Assembly: GCA_963842725.1 (NCBI GenBank)
Contig: CAWJHN010000004.1
Location: forward strand, 496,001 to 560,000
DNA: 64,000 bases
From: UBA10649 sp963842725
Lineage (GTDB): Bacteria; Actinomycetota; Actinomycetes; S36-B12
Direction: 5' to 3'
Made by a program: the position numbers and the translations under genes. Below the pieces are notes generated by a model that worked only from the letters and a program-made list of their open reading frames with translations, was not told the DNA's origin and did not search any database. This document shows, in pieces, positions 57,323 to 64,000 of this stretch (within the stretch, counting starts at the first letter, position 1; each line of letters opens with the position of its first letter).

Positions 57323-57368
57323 AGGGGGGTGGGGTAGGTCGGGTAGGGGGGTGCGCAGGGTAGGTCGG

Positions 57369-57662
57369 CTAGGAGGCCTGGGCGATGCGGCGGCGGCGGA
57401 GCAGCAGTTCGCGATCGTCCTCGGACAGGCCGCCCCAGATCCCGTACGGCTCACGGACGGCCAGGGCGTGCGCCGCGCACCGAGCCATGATCGGGCAGCT
57501 TGCGCAGATGGCCTTCGCCGCGCGCTCGCGCGTGTCGCGGGCCGGACCGCGCTCCCCGTCCGGGTGGAAGAACAGAGCCGGATCCTCGCCTCGACAGGCA
57601 CCCTGCAGCTGCCAGTCCCAGAAGTCGCTGTTGGGTCCGGGGAGCCGGGACACGTCTGCCAT
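57369..57662 (-). CDS. WhiB-family iron-sulfur transcriptional regulator
   Basis: A 97-aa Wbl protein binding a [4Fe-4S] cluster and, in known members, the principal sigma factor. Cluster ligands are Cys23, Cys53, Cys56 and Cys62 (CASCPIMARC), followed by the turn motif GIWGG at 74-78 and a basic C-terminus (LLLRRRRIAQ). By position next to groES-groL it corresponds to whiB3 in M. tuberculosis, but orthology needs a tree. ATG 57662 has a weak ribosome-binding site; a strong promoter lies 55 bases upstream. Confidence 0.93.
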   Translation of the reverse strand: MADVSRLPGPNSDFWDWQLQGACRGEDPALFFHPDGERGPARDTRERAAKAICASCPIMARCAAHALAVREPYGIWGGLSEDDRELLLRRRRIAQAS

Positions 57663-57716
57663 CTCGGATCGTCCTCATCTCGTAATCGGGGGTGGGCGCG
57701 CCACCGCGTGACCTCG

Positions 57717-57746
57717 AGTGTACAAAACGCTTCATAGGTTGGTCAA
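57717..57746 (-). promoter_or_regulatory. Predicted whiB promoter
   Basis: On the reverse strand: TTGACC (57741-57746), 18-base spacer, TACACT (57717-57722). The surrounding 60 bases are noticeably AT-rich for this genome. The 5' untranslated region would be about 48 bases. Confidence 0.7.
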
Positions 57747-57823
57747 GATCGTGAATAGGCCAATATCTGCGACACCTGCTCCTTCGGGTCGCGTGGTTGA
57801 CCGTGCGGACCCACAATGGCCGC

Positions 57824-58750
57824 GTGAGCATCGACGGCGGAGCCGAGCAGGTGGGTGCGGCGCTGACGGTGTCGGCGGTGGCGCGGCGACTGGGCGTCGC
57901 GCCTGCGACGCTGCGGACGTGGGACCGCCGCTACGGCATCGGTCCCAGCGAGCACGCGCCCGGCGCCCACCGGCGGTACACCGCCGAGGACCTCGCGCTC
58001 CTTGACCGGATGCGTGTCCTGATCACCTCCGGGGTGACACCGGCTGACGCCGCCCGCGCGGTGCGCCACCAGCCGACGTCCGTAGTGACCGACATCGCGC
58101 CCGGGCGGCAGGGCGGTGGCCAGGTCATCGCGCTGCCCGGTCGCGCCCCCCGCACGCGGGGCCTGGCGCGCGCGGCGACGTCGCTGGACGCGGCCACCTG
58201 CTCGTCGATCATCCGGCAGTCGCTGGACGAGCGCGGCGTCATCTGGACCTGGGAGGAGCTGATCCTGCCCGTCATCGTCGGCATCGGTCGCCAGTGGAGC
58301 GCCACTGGCGACGGCGTCGAGGTGGAGCACCTGCTGAGCGCCGTGATCCAGGACGCCCTGGCCGAGCGGATCCGGACGCTTCCCGCCCCGGCCAACGCCC
58401 GCACCGTCCTTCTCGCCTGCGCGCCGGAGGAGCGGCACTCGCTCGCCCTCTGGGCGGTCGGTGCGGCACTCGCCGAGCGGCGGATCGGGTCGCGGATCCT
58501 CGGCGCGAGCCTGCCGGCGTCGTCGCTCGAGCACGCGGTGCGACGGCTCGGCCCGGCGGTGGTCCTGATCTGGGCGCAGCTGCCGGAGACGGCCGACCCG
58601 GTGCTTCCCGACGCGGTCCCCGCACTCCGACCCGCTGCCACCGTGCTCGTCGGCGGTCCGGGCTGGCCGGCGGAGCTGCCGGCCGGCGTCACCCGCGTCC
58701 ACGACCTCCCGGACACGGTGGCGCGAATCACCCAGGTGCTCGGCGGGTAG
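57824..58750 (+). CDS. MerR-family regulator with cobalamin-binding domain (CarH/LitR-like)
   Basis: A 308-aa regulator. Residues ~14-85 are a MerR-type winged helix (TVSAVARRLGVAPATLRTWD with RRYG). Residues ~115-185 match the helical cap of B12-binding photoreceptors: Trp158-x9-Glu168-His169 (W-SATGDGVEV-EH) is the CarH signature. The last ~115 residues are a Rossmann B12-binding domain with PEERHSLAL, where His205 would be the lower axial ligand (E-x-H-x-x-A, not the usual G). GTG 57824 is chosen as start; TTG 57797 is an in-frame alternative, and neither has a ribosome-binding site, so it may be leaderless. Light or B12 sensing is inferred. Confidence 0.8.
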   Translation: MSIDGGAEQVGAALTVSAVARRLGVAPATLRTWDRRYGIGPSEHAPGAHRRYTAEDLALLDRMRVLITSGVTPADAARAVRHQPTSVVTDIAPGRQGGGQVIALPGRAPRTRGLARAATSLDAATCSSIIRQSLDERGVIWTWEELILPVIVGIGRQWSATGDGVEVEHLLSAVIQDALAERIRTLPAPANARTVLLACAPEERHSLALWAVGAALAERRIGSRILGASLPASSLEHAVRRLGPAVVLIWAQLPETADPVLPDAVPALRPAATVLVGGPGWPAELPAGVTRVHDLPDTVARITQVLGG

Positions 58751-58789
58751 CCTTAGCAGCCACTGCCCGCGTGCCCCCTCGGAGACCTC

Positions 58790-60313
58790 ATGGAGCCCCG
58801 CCCGATTTCCGATTCACTCGCCTTCGACGGCGTGCCCGAGAAGTTCGGCTACCTGGGCCTCACTTTCGACGATGTTCTCCTGGTGCCCGGTGAGTCCGAC
58901 GTCGTGCCCAGCGAGGTCAACACCTCGTCGCGCGTGACTCGAAACATCACCGTTCAGATGCCGCTGGTGTCGAGCGCGATGGACACCGTCACCGAGGCGC
59001 GCATGGCGATCTCGATGGCGCGACAGGGCGGGGTCGGCGTCCTCCACCGCAACCTGCCGATCGAGGAGCAGGCCCTTCAGGTCGACCTCGTGAAGCGCTC
59101 CGAGGCGGGCATGATCAGCAACCCCGTCACGTGCGGGCCGGACGACACGCTCGCCGAAGTCGATCGCCTGTGCGCCAAGTACCGGTTCTCGGGCGTGCCC
59201 GTCGTGGACGGCAGCGGCGTCCTCCTGGGCATCGTCACGAACCGCGACATGCGCTTCGAGGACAACATGAGCCGCACCGCGCGCGAGGTGATGACCCCGA
59301 TGCCGCTGGTCACGGCACCGGTCGGCATCTCGCCCGACGACGCCCTGGCCCTGCTCGCCCAGCACAAGGTCGAGAAACTGCCCCTGACGGATTCCAGCGG
59401 TCGACTGCAGGGACTGTTCACCGTCAAGGACTTCGTCAAGAGCGACAAGTACCCGCACGCGACCAAGGACGCCAACGGCCGACTGGTTGTCGGAGCTGCT
59501 GTGGGCGTGGGAGACGACGCCGAGAAGCGGGCGCGCTCGCTGATCGACGCCGGCGTGGACTTCCTCATCGTCGACACCGCGCACGGCCACTCGCGCGCCG
59601 TGGTCGACATGGTCCGGCTGCTGAAGCGCCAGTCGACCATCGACATCGTCGGCGGGAACGTGGCGACGAGGGCGGGTGCGCAGGCTCTTGTCGACGCGGG
59701 CGCCGACGGGATCAAGGTCGGCGTGGGCCCAGGCTCGATCTGCACGACCCGCGTGGTCGCCGGCGTCGGCGTCCCCCAGATCTCGGCGATCTACGAGGCC
59801 ACGCTGGCGGCCCGCCCGGCCGGTGTCCCGGTCATCGGCGACGGGGGCGTGCAGTACTCCGGCGACATCGCCAAGGCACTGGTCGCCGGCGCCGACACCG
59901 TCATGCTGGGATCGCTGCTCGCCGGCTGCGAGGAGGCGCCCGGGGACGTCGTCTTCGTCAATGGCAAGCAGTTCAAGTCATACCGCGGCATGGGATCCCT
60001 GGGCGCGATGCAGTCGCGGGGCGAGGCCCGCTCCTACAGCAAGGACCGTTACTTCCAGGACGATGTCCTCAGCGACGACAAGCTCGTGCCAGAGGGCATC
60101 GAGGGCATGGTCGCCTACCGCGGCCCTCTCGGCGCCGTGGCCCACCAGCTGGTTGGCGGGCTTCGGGCGGCGATGGGCTACTCGGGCGCGTCGACGATGG
60201 CCGAACTGCACGCCAGGGGGACGTTCGTACGGATCACGGCAGCCGGACTCCGCGAGAGCCACCCGCACGACATCCAGATGACCATCGAAGCGCCCAACTA
60301 CACAGGACGGTAG
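58790..60313 (+). CDS. guaB: Inosine-5'-monophosphate dehydrogenase
   Basis: Oxidises IMP to XMP, the committed step to GMP. The product is 507 aa. LGLTFDDVLLVPGESDVVPS opens the barrel. Tandem CBS domains (about residues 110-235; RFSGVPVVDGSGVLLGIVTN) are inserted. The catalytic loop GVGPGSICTTRVVAGVGVPQ holds Cys318, and the flap has YRGMGSLGAMQSRG. GGAG lies 5 bases before ATG 58790. guaB3 follows after 6 bases. Confidence 0.97.
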   Translation: MEPRPISDSLAFDGVPEKFGYLGLTFDDVLLVPGESDVVPSEVNTSSRVTRNITVQMPLVSSAMDTVTEARMAISMARQGGVGVLHRNLPIEEQALQVDLVKRSEAGMISNPVTCGPDDTLAEVDRLCAKYRFSGVPVVDGSGVLLGIVTNRDMRFEDNMSRTAREVMTPMPLVTAPVGISPDDALALLAQHKVEKLPLTDSSGRLQGLFTVKDFVKSDKYPHATKDANGRLVVGAAVGVGDDAEKRARSLIDAGVDFLIVDTAHGHSRAVVDMVRLLKRQSTIDIVGGNVATRAGAQALVDAGADGIKVGVGPGSICTTRVVAGVGVPQISAIYEATLAARPAGVPVIGDGGVQYSGDIAKALVAGADTVMLGSLLAGCEEAPGDVVFVNGKQFKSYRGMGSLGAMQSRGEARSYSKDRYFQDDVLSDDKLVPEGIEGMVAYRGPLGAVAHQLVGGLRAAMGYSGASTMAELHARGTFVRITAAGLRESHPHDIQMTIEAPNYTGR

Positions 60314-60319
60314 ACGCTC

Positions 60320-61432
60320 GTGACCGACATCCAGATTGGCGGCGCGAAGCGCGGTCGTCGCGGCTACTCGTTCGACGAGGTCGCGATCGCGCCGAGTCGC
60401 CGCACGCGGGACCCCGAGGCCGTCTCGACGGCGTGGACGATCGACGCGTACCGCTTCGACACGCCGATCCTGGCGGCACCGATGGACTCGGTGGTCTCGC
60501 CCGCCAGCGCGGTCACGCTCGCCGGCCTTGGCGTGCTCGCCGTGCTCAACCTCGAGGGCCTGTGGGGCCGCTACGAGGACCCCGAGCCGCTGCTCAGGGA
60601 GATCGCCGCCCTCGAGCCGGCCGTCGTCACGCCGCGCATGCAGGCCCTCTACTCCGCCCGTCCCGTCGACGCTGACCTCGTGGCCGCCCGGATCGGCGAC
60701 CTGCGGGCCGCGGGGATCACCGTGGCGGTCGCCACGTCCCCCCAGGCGGCGACCCGGCTCGCGCCGCTGGCCGCGGCTTCCGGCGCCGACATCGTGGTCA
60801 TCCGGGGCACGACCGTGTCCGCGGAGCACGTGTCCGCCGGTGAGGCGCCCTTGAACCTGAAGCAGTTCATCCACGAGCTCGACGCTCCGGTGATCGTGGG
60901 CGGATGCGCTACCCATCAGGCTGCTCTGCACCTGATGCGCACGGGTGCTGCCGGAGTGCTGGTCGGCTTCGGCGGCGGCGCCTCGCACACGACTGCCGAC
61001 GTCATGGGCGTACGCGTGCCGATGGCCAGCGCGGTCGCCGACGTCGCCGCAGCCCGGCGCGACTACCTCGACGAGTCGGGAGGCCGGTACGTCCACGTCA
61101 TCGCCGACGGCTCGATGGGACGCAGCGGCGACATCGTCAAGGCGTTCGCGTGCGGTGCCGATGCGGCGATGGTCGGTTCGGTCCTCGCGCGAGCCTCGGA
61201 CGCACCGGGTCACGGCGCGCACTGGGGACCGGAAGCCTGGCACCCGCACCTGCCGCGTGGGGAGCGGAACATCACGGTCCAGGTCGGCACCTTCGAGGAG
61301 GTGCTGAACGGCCCGTCCCGCAGCGCTGACGGGACCATGAACGTCGTCGGTGCCCTGCGCAAGGCGATGGCGACGACGGGCTACAGCGACACCAAGGAGT
61401 TCCAGCGCGTAGAGATGGTGGTCACTGCGTGA
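60320..61432 (+). CDS. guaB3: GuaB3 family IMP dehydrogenase-related protein
   Basis: A 370-aa barrel protein of the IMPDH/GMP reductase superfamily, lacking CBS domains. It shares the substrate-side blocks (YSFDEVAIAPSRRTRDPEAV; DTPILAAPMDSVVSPASAV; VIADGSMGRSGDIVKAFACG). Where IMPDH has the catalytic GxGPGSICTT loop this protein reads GFGGGASHTTADVMG, so the nucleophilic cysteine is missing. Its activity in actinobacteria is not established. GTG 60320 is the start; the TGA overlaps the next gene (GTGA), so guaB-guaB3-aldehyde dehydrogenase are probably co-transcribed. Confidence 0.92.
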   Translation: MTDIQIGGAKRGRRGYSFDEVAIAPSRRTRDPEAVSTAWTIDAYRFDTPILAAPMDSVVSPASAVTLAGLGVLAVLNLEGLWGRYEDPEPLLREIAALEPAVVTPRMQALYSARPVDADLVAARIGDLRAAGITVAVATSPQAATRLAPLAAASGADIVVIRGTTVSAEHVSAGEAPLNLKQFIHELDAPVIVGGCATHQAALHLMRTGAAGVLVGFGGGASHTTADVMGVRVPMASAVADVAAARRDYLDESGGRYVHVIADGSMGRSGDIVKAFACGADAAMVGSVLARASDAPGHGAHWGPEAWHPHLPRGERNITVQVGTFEEVLNGPSRSADGTMNVVGALRKAMATTGYSDTKEFQRVEMVVTA

Positions 61433-62973
61433 CGATCGATCCGGGACTGGTCGAGCGACTGGTCGGTCACGCCAGCGTGGGCTCGGTGCCACGCACCCTG
61501 GAGGTGAGGGCGCCGTTCACCGGTGAGCGGCTCTACGACCTGCCGCTTGCGGACGAACTCGACGTCGAGTCGACCATGGCCGCCCTGCGCACCGGCCAGG
61601 CGGGGTGGGCGGATCGGCCGCTCAAGGAGCGGGCCCGCATCATGCTGCGCTTCCATGACCTGATCCTCCGCAACCGCGACGAGGGTCTCGACCTCGTGCA
61701 GTGGGAGACCGGCAAGGCACGACGGGATGCGATCGAGGAGCTGCTCGACGTCTGCATCAACGCTCGCCACTACGCGCGCGACTCCCGGCGCCTGCTGGCT
61801 CCGCGCAGCCATCGCGGCGTCTTCCCGGGCATCGTCCGGGTCGTCCAGAGGCAGCATCCCAAGGGCGTCGTCGGCATCCTGTCGCCGTGGAACTACCCGC
61901 TGACCCTCGCAGCCAGCGACGCGATCCCGGCGCTCATGGCCGGCAACGCGGTGCTACTCAAGCCTGATGTCCAGACGACCCTGACCGCACTGTGGGTCCT
62001 CGAGCTGATGCGCGAGGCGGGAGTGCCCGACAACGTCATGCGCATCGTTCCCGGGGAGGGGCCGGTGGTCGGCCCGATGGTCACCGATCGCGCTGACTAC
62101 GTCATGTTCACCGGCTCGACCCGGGTCGGCCGAGAGGTGGCCGCGCGCTGCGGGGAGCGCCTGGTTGGGTGCTCGCTCGAGCTCGGCGGGAAGAACGCCC
62201 TGATCGTGCGGGCCGATGCGGACGTCGACCGGTCGGCCGAGATCGCCGTGCGCGCCTGCTTCGCGAACGCCGGTCAGCTGTGCATCTCGATGGAGCGTCT
62301 CTACGTGCACAAGGGCGTCGAGGAGGCGTTCGTGCGGGCCTTCGTCGAGCGGGTGAAGGCCATGGTCATGCACCCGGGCATCGGCTGGGGCGCGCAGATG
62401 GGCTCCCTGATCAGTGCCCGCCAGCTCGAGCGCGTGGCGGCGCATGTCGACGACGCCGTCTCGCGGGGCGCGACGGTGCTGACGGGCGGCCGGGCGCGGC
62501 CGGACATCGGGCCGTTCTACTACGAGCCGACCGTGCTGTCGGGCGTGACCGACGACATGATCCTGTGCGACGAGGAGACCTTCGGTCCGGTGGTCGCGAT
62601 CTACCCGGTCGGCTCGGACGAGGAGGCGGTCGCGCGCGCCAACGACTCCGAGTACGGCCTCAACGCCGCGATCCTGACGCGCGACACGACGGTCGGCCGG
62701 GCGATGGCCGCGCGGGTGCACGCGGGCACCGTCAACATCAACGAGGCCTACGGACCGACCTGGGGCAGCACCCGGGCGCCGATGGGCGGCATGGGCAGCT
62801 CGGGACTCGGTCGGCGGCACGGCGACGAGGGTCTCCTGAAGTACACCGAGTCCCAGTCGATCGCGACCTCGTCGATCATCGGCTTCGGCGCCCCAGCGGG
62901 ACTGAGCGACGAGACGTGGGGCAACACGCTCGCCACCCTGTTCGGCGCCATGAAGAAGCTCGGCCTGAAGTAG
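61429..62973 (+). CDS. NAD(P)-dependent aldehyde dehydrogenase (succinate-semialdehyde dehydrogenase-like)
   Basis: A 514-aa aldehyde dehydrogenase. The general base Glu251 is in LELGGKNALIV, and the catalytic Cys285 in NAGQLCISMERLYV. The coenzyme region has MFTGSTRVGREVA, and EETFGPVVAIYPV is the late family motif. It most resembles succinate-semialdehyde dehydrogenases of actinobacteria, although the N-terminal part and substrate pocket do not prove the substrate. GTG 61429 overlaps the guaB3 stop. Confidence 0.87.
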   Translation: MTIDPGLVERLVGHASVGSVPRTLEVRAPFTGERLYDLPLADELDVESTMAALRTGQAGWADRPLKERARIMLRFHDLILRNRDEGLDLVQWETGKARRDAIEELLDVCINARHYARDSRRLLAPRSHRGVFPGIVRVVQRQHPKGVVGILSPWNYPLTLAASDAIPALMAGNAVLLKPDVQTTLTALWVLELMREAGVPDNVMRIVPGEGPVVGPMVTDRADYVMFTGSTRVGREVAARCGERLVGCSLELGGKNALIVRADADVDRSAEIAVRACFANAGQLCISMERLYVHKGVEEAFVRAFVERVKAMVMHPGIGWGAQMGSLISARQLERVAAHVDDAVSRGATVLTGGRARPDIGPFYYEPTVLSGVTDDMILCDEETFGPVVAIYPVGSDEEAVARANDSEYGLNAAILTRDTTVGRAMAARVHAGTVNINEAYGPTWGSTRAPMGGMGSSGLGRRHGDEGLLKYTESQSIATSSIIGFGAPAGLSDETWGNTLATLFGAMKKLGLK

Positions 62974-62983
62974 GTTGGCCGAC

Positions 62984-64000
62984 GTGGCAGCCTTCGACTT
63001 CGACGTCCTGATCGTCGGTTCCGGGTTCGGCGGATCCGTCTCTGCGCTGCGCCTTGCCGAGAAGGGCTACCGGGTCGGCGTCGTCGAGGCCGGACGGCGT
63101 TTCGACGAGTCCACCTTCCCCCGGACCTCCTGGCGCCTGCGCAGCTTCCTGTGGGCACCCCGGCTGGGGATGACGGGCATCCAGCGGATCCACGTGCTCA
63201 AGGACGTCGTGGTCCTCGCGGGAGCCGGCGTCGGTGGTGGCTCGCTGGTCTATGCGAACACCCTGTACGTGCCCGGCAAGCACTTCTTCGACGACCCGCA
63301 GTGGCGTGACATCACGGACTGGGCTGACGAGCTCGCGCCGCACTACGACCAGGCCGCGCGGATGCTCGGGGTCGTCCAGAACCCCACGATGACCCCGAGT
63401 GACGAGATCATGAAGGCCGTTGCCGACGAGATGGGCGTGGGTCACACGTTCACGCGCACGCCGGTCGGCGTCTATTTCGGCGACGGGCCGGGCGTGACGA
63501 CCCCGGATCCGTTCTTCGGTGGCGTCGGGCCCGACCGCACGGGCTGCATCGAGTGCGGCGAGTGCATGACGGGGTGCCGGTTCAACGCCAAGAACACGCT
63601 GCCGAAGAACTACCTGGCCCTGGCCGAGCGCGCAGGTGCGGTCGTCTACCCCCTCACCACGGTCACCGGCCTCGAGGAGCGGACGGGCGGTGGCTACACG
63701 GTCGACACCGTGCGCACGGGGTCATGGGGCTCCGGCCGCACGCGACGGCTCTCGGCGCAGCACGTCGTCATGGCGGCCGGTACGTACAACACGCAGAAGC
63801 TGCTGCACCGCATGAAGGATGACGGACGTCTGCCGCGGCTGTCGAAGACCCTCGGCCGCCTTTCGCGCACCAACTCGGAGTCACTCCTCGGGGCCGTGGC
63901 GCGAAAGGCGTCGACGGACTTCACGCGCGGGGTGGCCATCACGTCGAGCTTCTTCCCGCAGCCGGACACCCATGTCGAGCCGGTGCGCTACGGCCGCGGC
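62984..64000 (+). CDS. GMC-family FAD oxidoreductase (cholesterol oxidase-like), 3' truncated by window
   Basis: The first 339 codons of a flavoprotein; the frame is open to the window end. FAD-binding VGSGFGGSVSALRLAEKG is near residue 10, and AGAGVGGGSLVYANTLYVPG follows near residue 85. Four cysteines at 188, 191, 194 and 198 (CIECGECMTGCRFNAKNTLP) form a ferredoxin-like cluster motif, as in the ChoD-type proteins encoded next to guaB3 in mycobacteria. GTG 62984 is taken as start, with AGG 9 bases upstream; TTG 62975 is a close in-frame alternative. The substrate may be a sterol or another alcohol; the missing C-terminal half would be needed. Confidence 0.85.
   Translation, partial: MAAFDFDVLIVGSGFGGSVSALRLAEKGYRVGVVEAGRRFDESTFPRTSWRLRSFLWAPRLGMTGIQRIHVLKDVVVLAGAGVGGGSLVYANTLYVPGKHFFDDPQWRDITDWADELAPHYDQAARMLGVVQNPTMTPSDEIMKAVADEMGVGHTFTRTPVGVYFGDGPGVTTPDPFFGGVGPDRTGCIECGECMTGCRFNAKNTLPKNYLALAERAGAVVYPLTTVTGLEERTGGGYTVDTVRTGSWGSGRTRRLSAQHVVMAAGTYNTQKLLHRMKDDGRLPRLSKTLGRLSRTNSESLLGAVARKASTDFTRGVAITSSFFPQPDTHVEPVRYGRG

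Noticed and set aside
59131..60675. A 514-codon forward open frame overlapping guaB and guaB3 in another frame
   Set aside because: Arg/Gly-rich shadow translation with no motifs; both genes on the true frames are certain.

Overview
The window is a 64 kb chromosomal segment of a high-GC actinobacterium. Several features fit this lineage: GTG/TTG starts, many 1-4 base gene overlaps, probable leaderless starts, a WhiB protein, a GroEL with a His-rich tail, GuaB3, and an RNA polymerase beta' subunit with the actinobacterial coiled-coil insertion. Gene order from rplM to the GMC oxidoreductase closely follows the Mycobacterium tuberculosis Rv3409c-Rv3443c region. A Nocardioidaceae/Propionibacteriales-type organism (for example Aeromicrobium-like) is my best guess, from overall gene content only. 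No tRNA, rRNA, CRISPR array, insertion sequence or prophage was seen.

Layout. (1) 1-4233: end of a branched-chain amino acid-type ABC importer (LivM fragment with an unusual repeat-filled loop, then the solute-binding protein) plus a secreted alpha/beta hydrolase, closed by a strong terminator. (2) 4313-13596: rplJ-rplL with an L10-type leader, then rpoB-rpoC with their own promoter and a 21-bp terminator. (3) 13620-15713: accessory genes: a GCS2/YbdK-type carboxylate-amine ligase, a possible leaderless mini-ORF, and a DUF4190-like membrane protein with a one-base frameshift. (4) 15747-20356: the str operon rpsL-rpsG-fusA-tuf. (5) 20452-32968: the S10 and spc operons running into secY-adk-map. 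(6) 33023-39567: infA-rpmJ-rpsM-rpsK-rpsD-rpoA-rplQ-truA and an ABC-F ATPase. (7) 39596-44916: rplM-rpsI-glmM, a reverse-strand DUF389 membrane protein, and glmS. (8) 44948-51924: a tightly overlapped chain acpS-nnr-alr-hydrolase-tsaE-tsaB-rimI-tsaD. (9) 52006-54938: a secreted polysaccharide deacetylase, a homocysteine S-methyltransferase and a reverse-strand THUMP-like methyltransferase. (10) 54975-57222: groES-groL behind two CIRCE-type operators. (11) 57261-64000: a long inverted repeat, whiB, a MerR/B12-binding regulator with the CarH-type W-x9-EH motif, guaB, guaB3, an aldehyde dehydrogenase and a GMC oxidoreductase cut by the window end.

Most of the window is core machinery for transcription, translation, protein export, folding, wall-precursor synthesis (GlmM, GlmS, Alr) and tRNA t6A modification (TsaB/D/E). 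The parts that stand out are the repeat insertion in LivM, natural Arg88 in ribosomal protein S12, a truA that seems to start at CTG, doubled CIRCE sites, a candidate cobalamin photoreceptor regulator next to whiB, and a GuaB3 without the IMP dehydrogenase catalytic cysteine.
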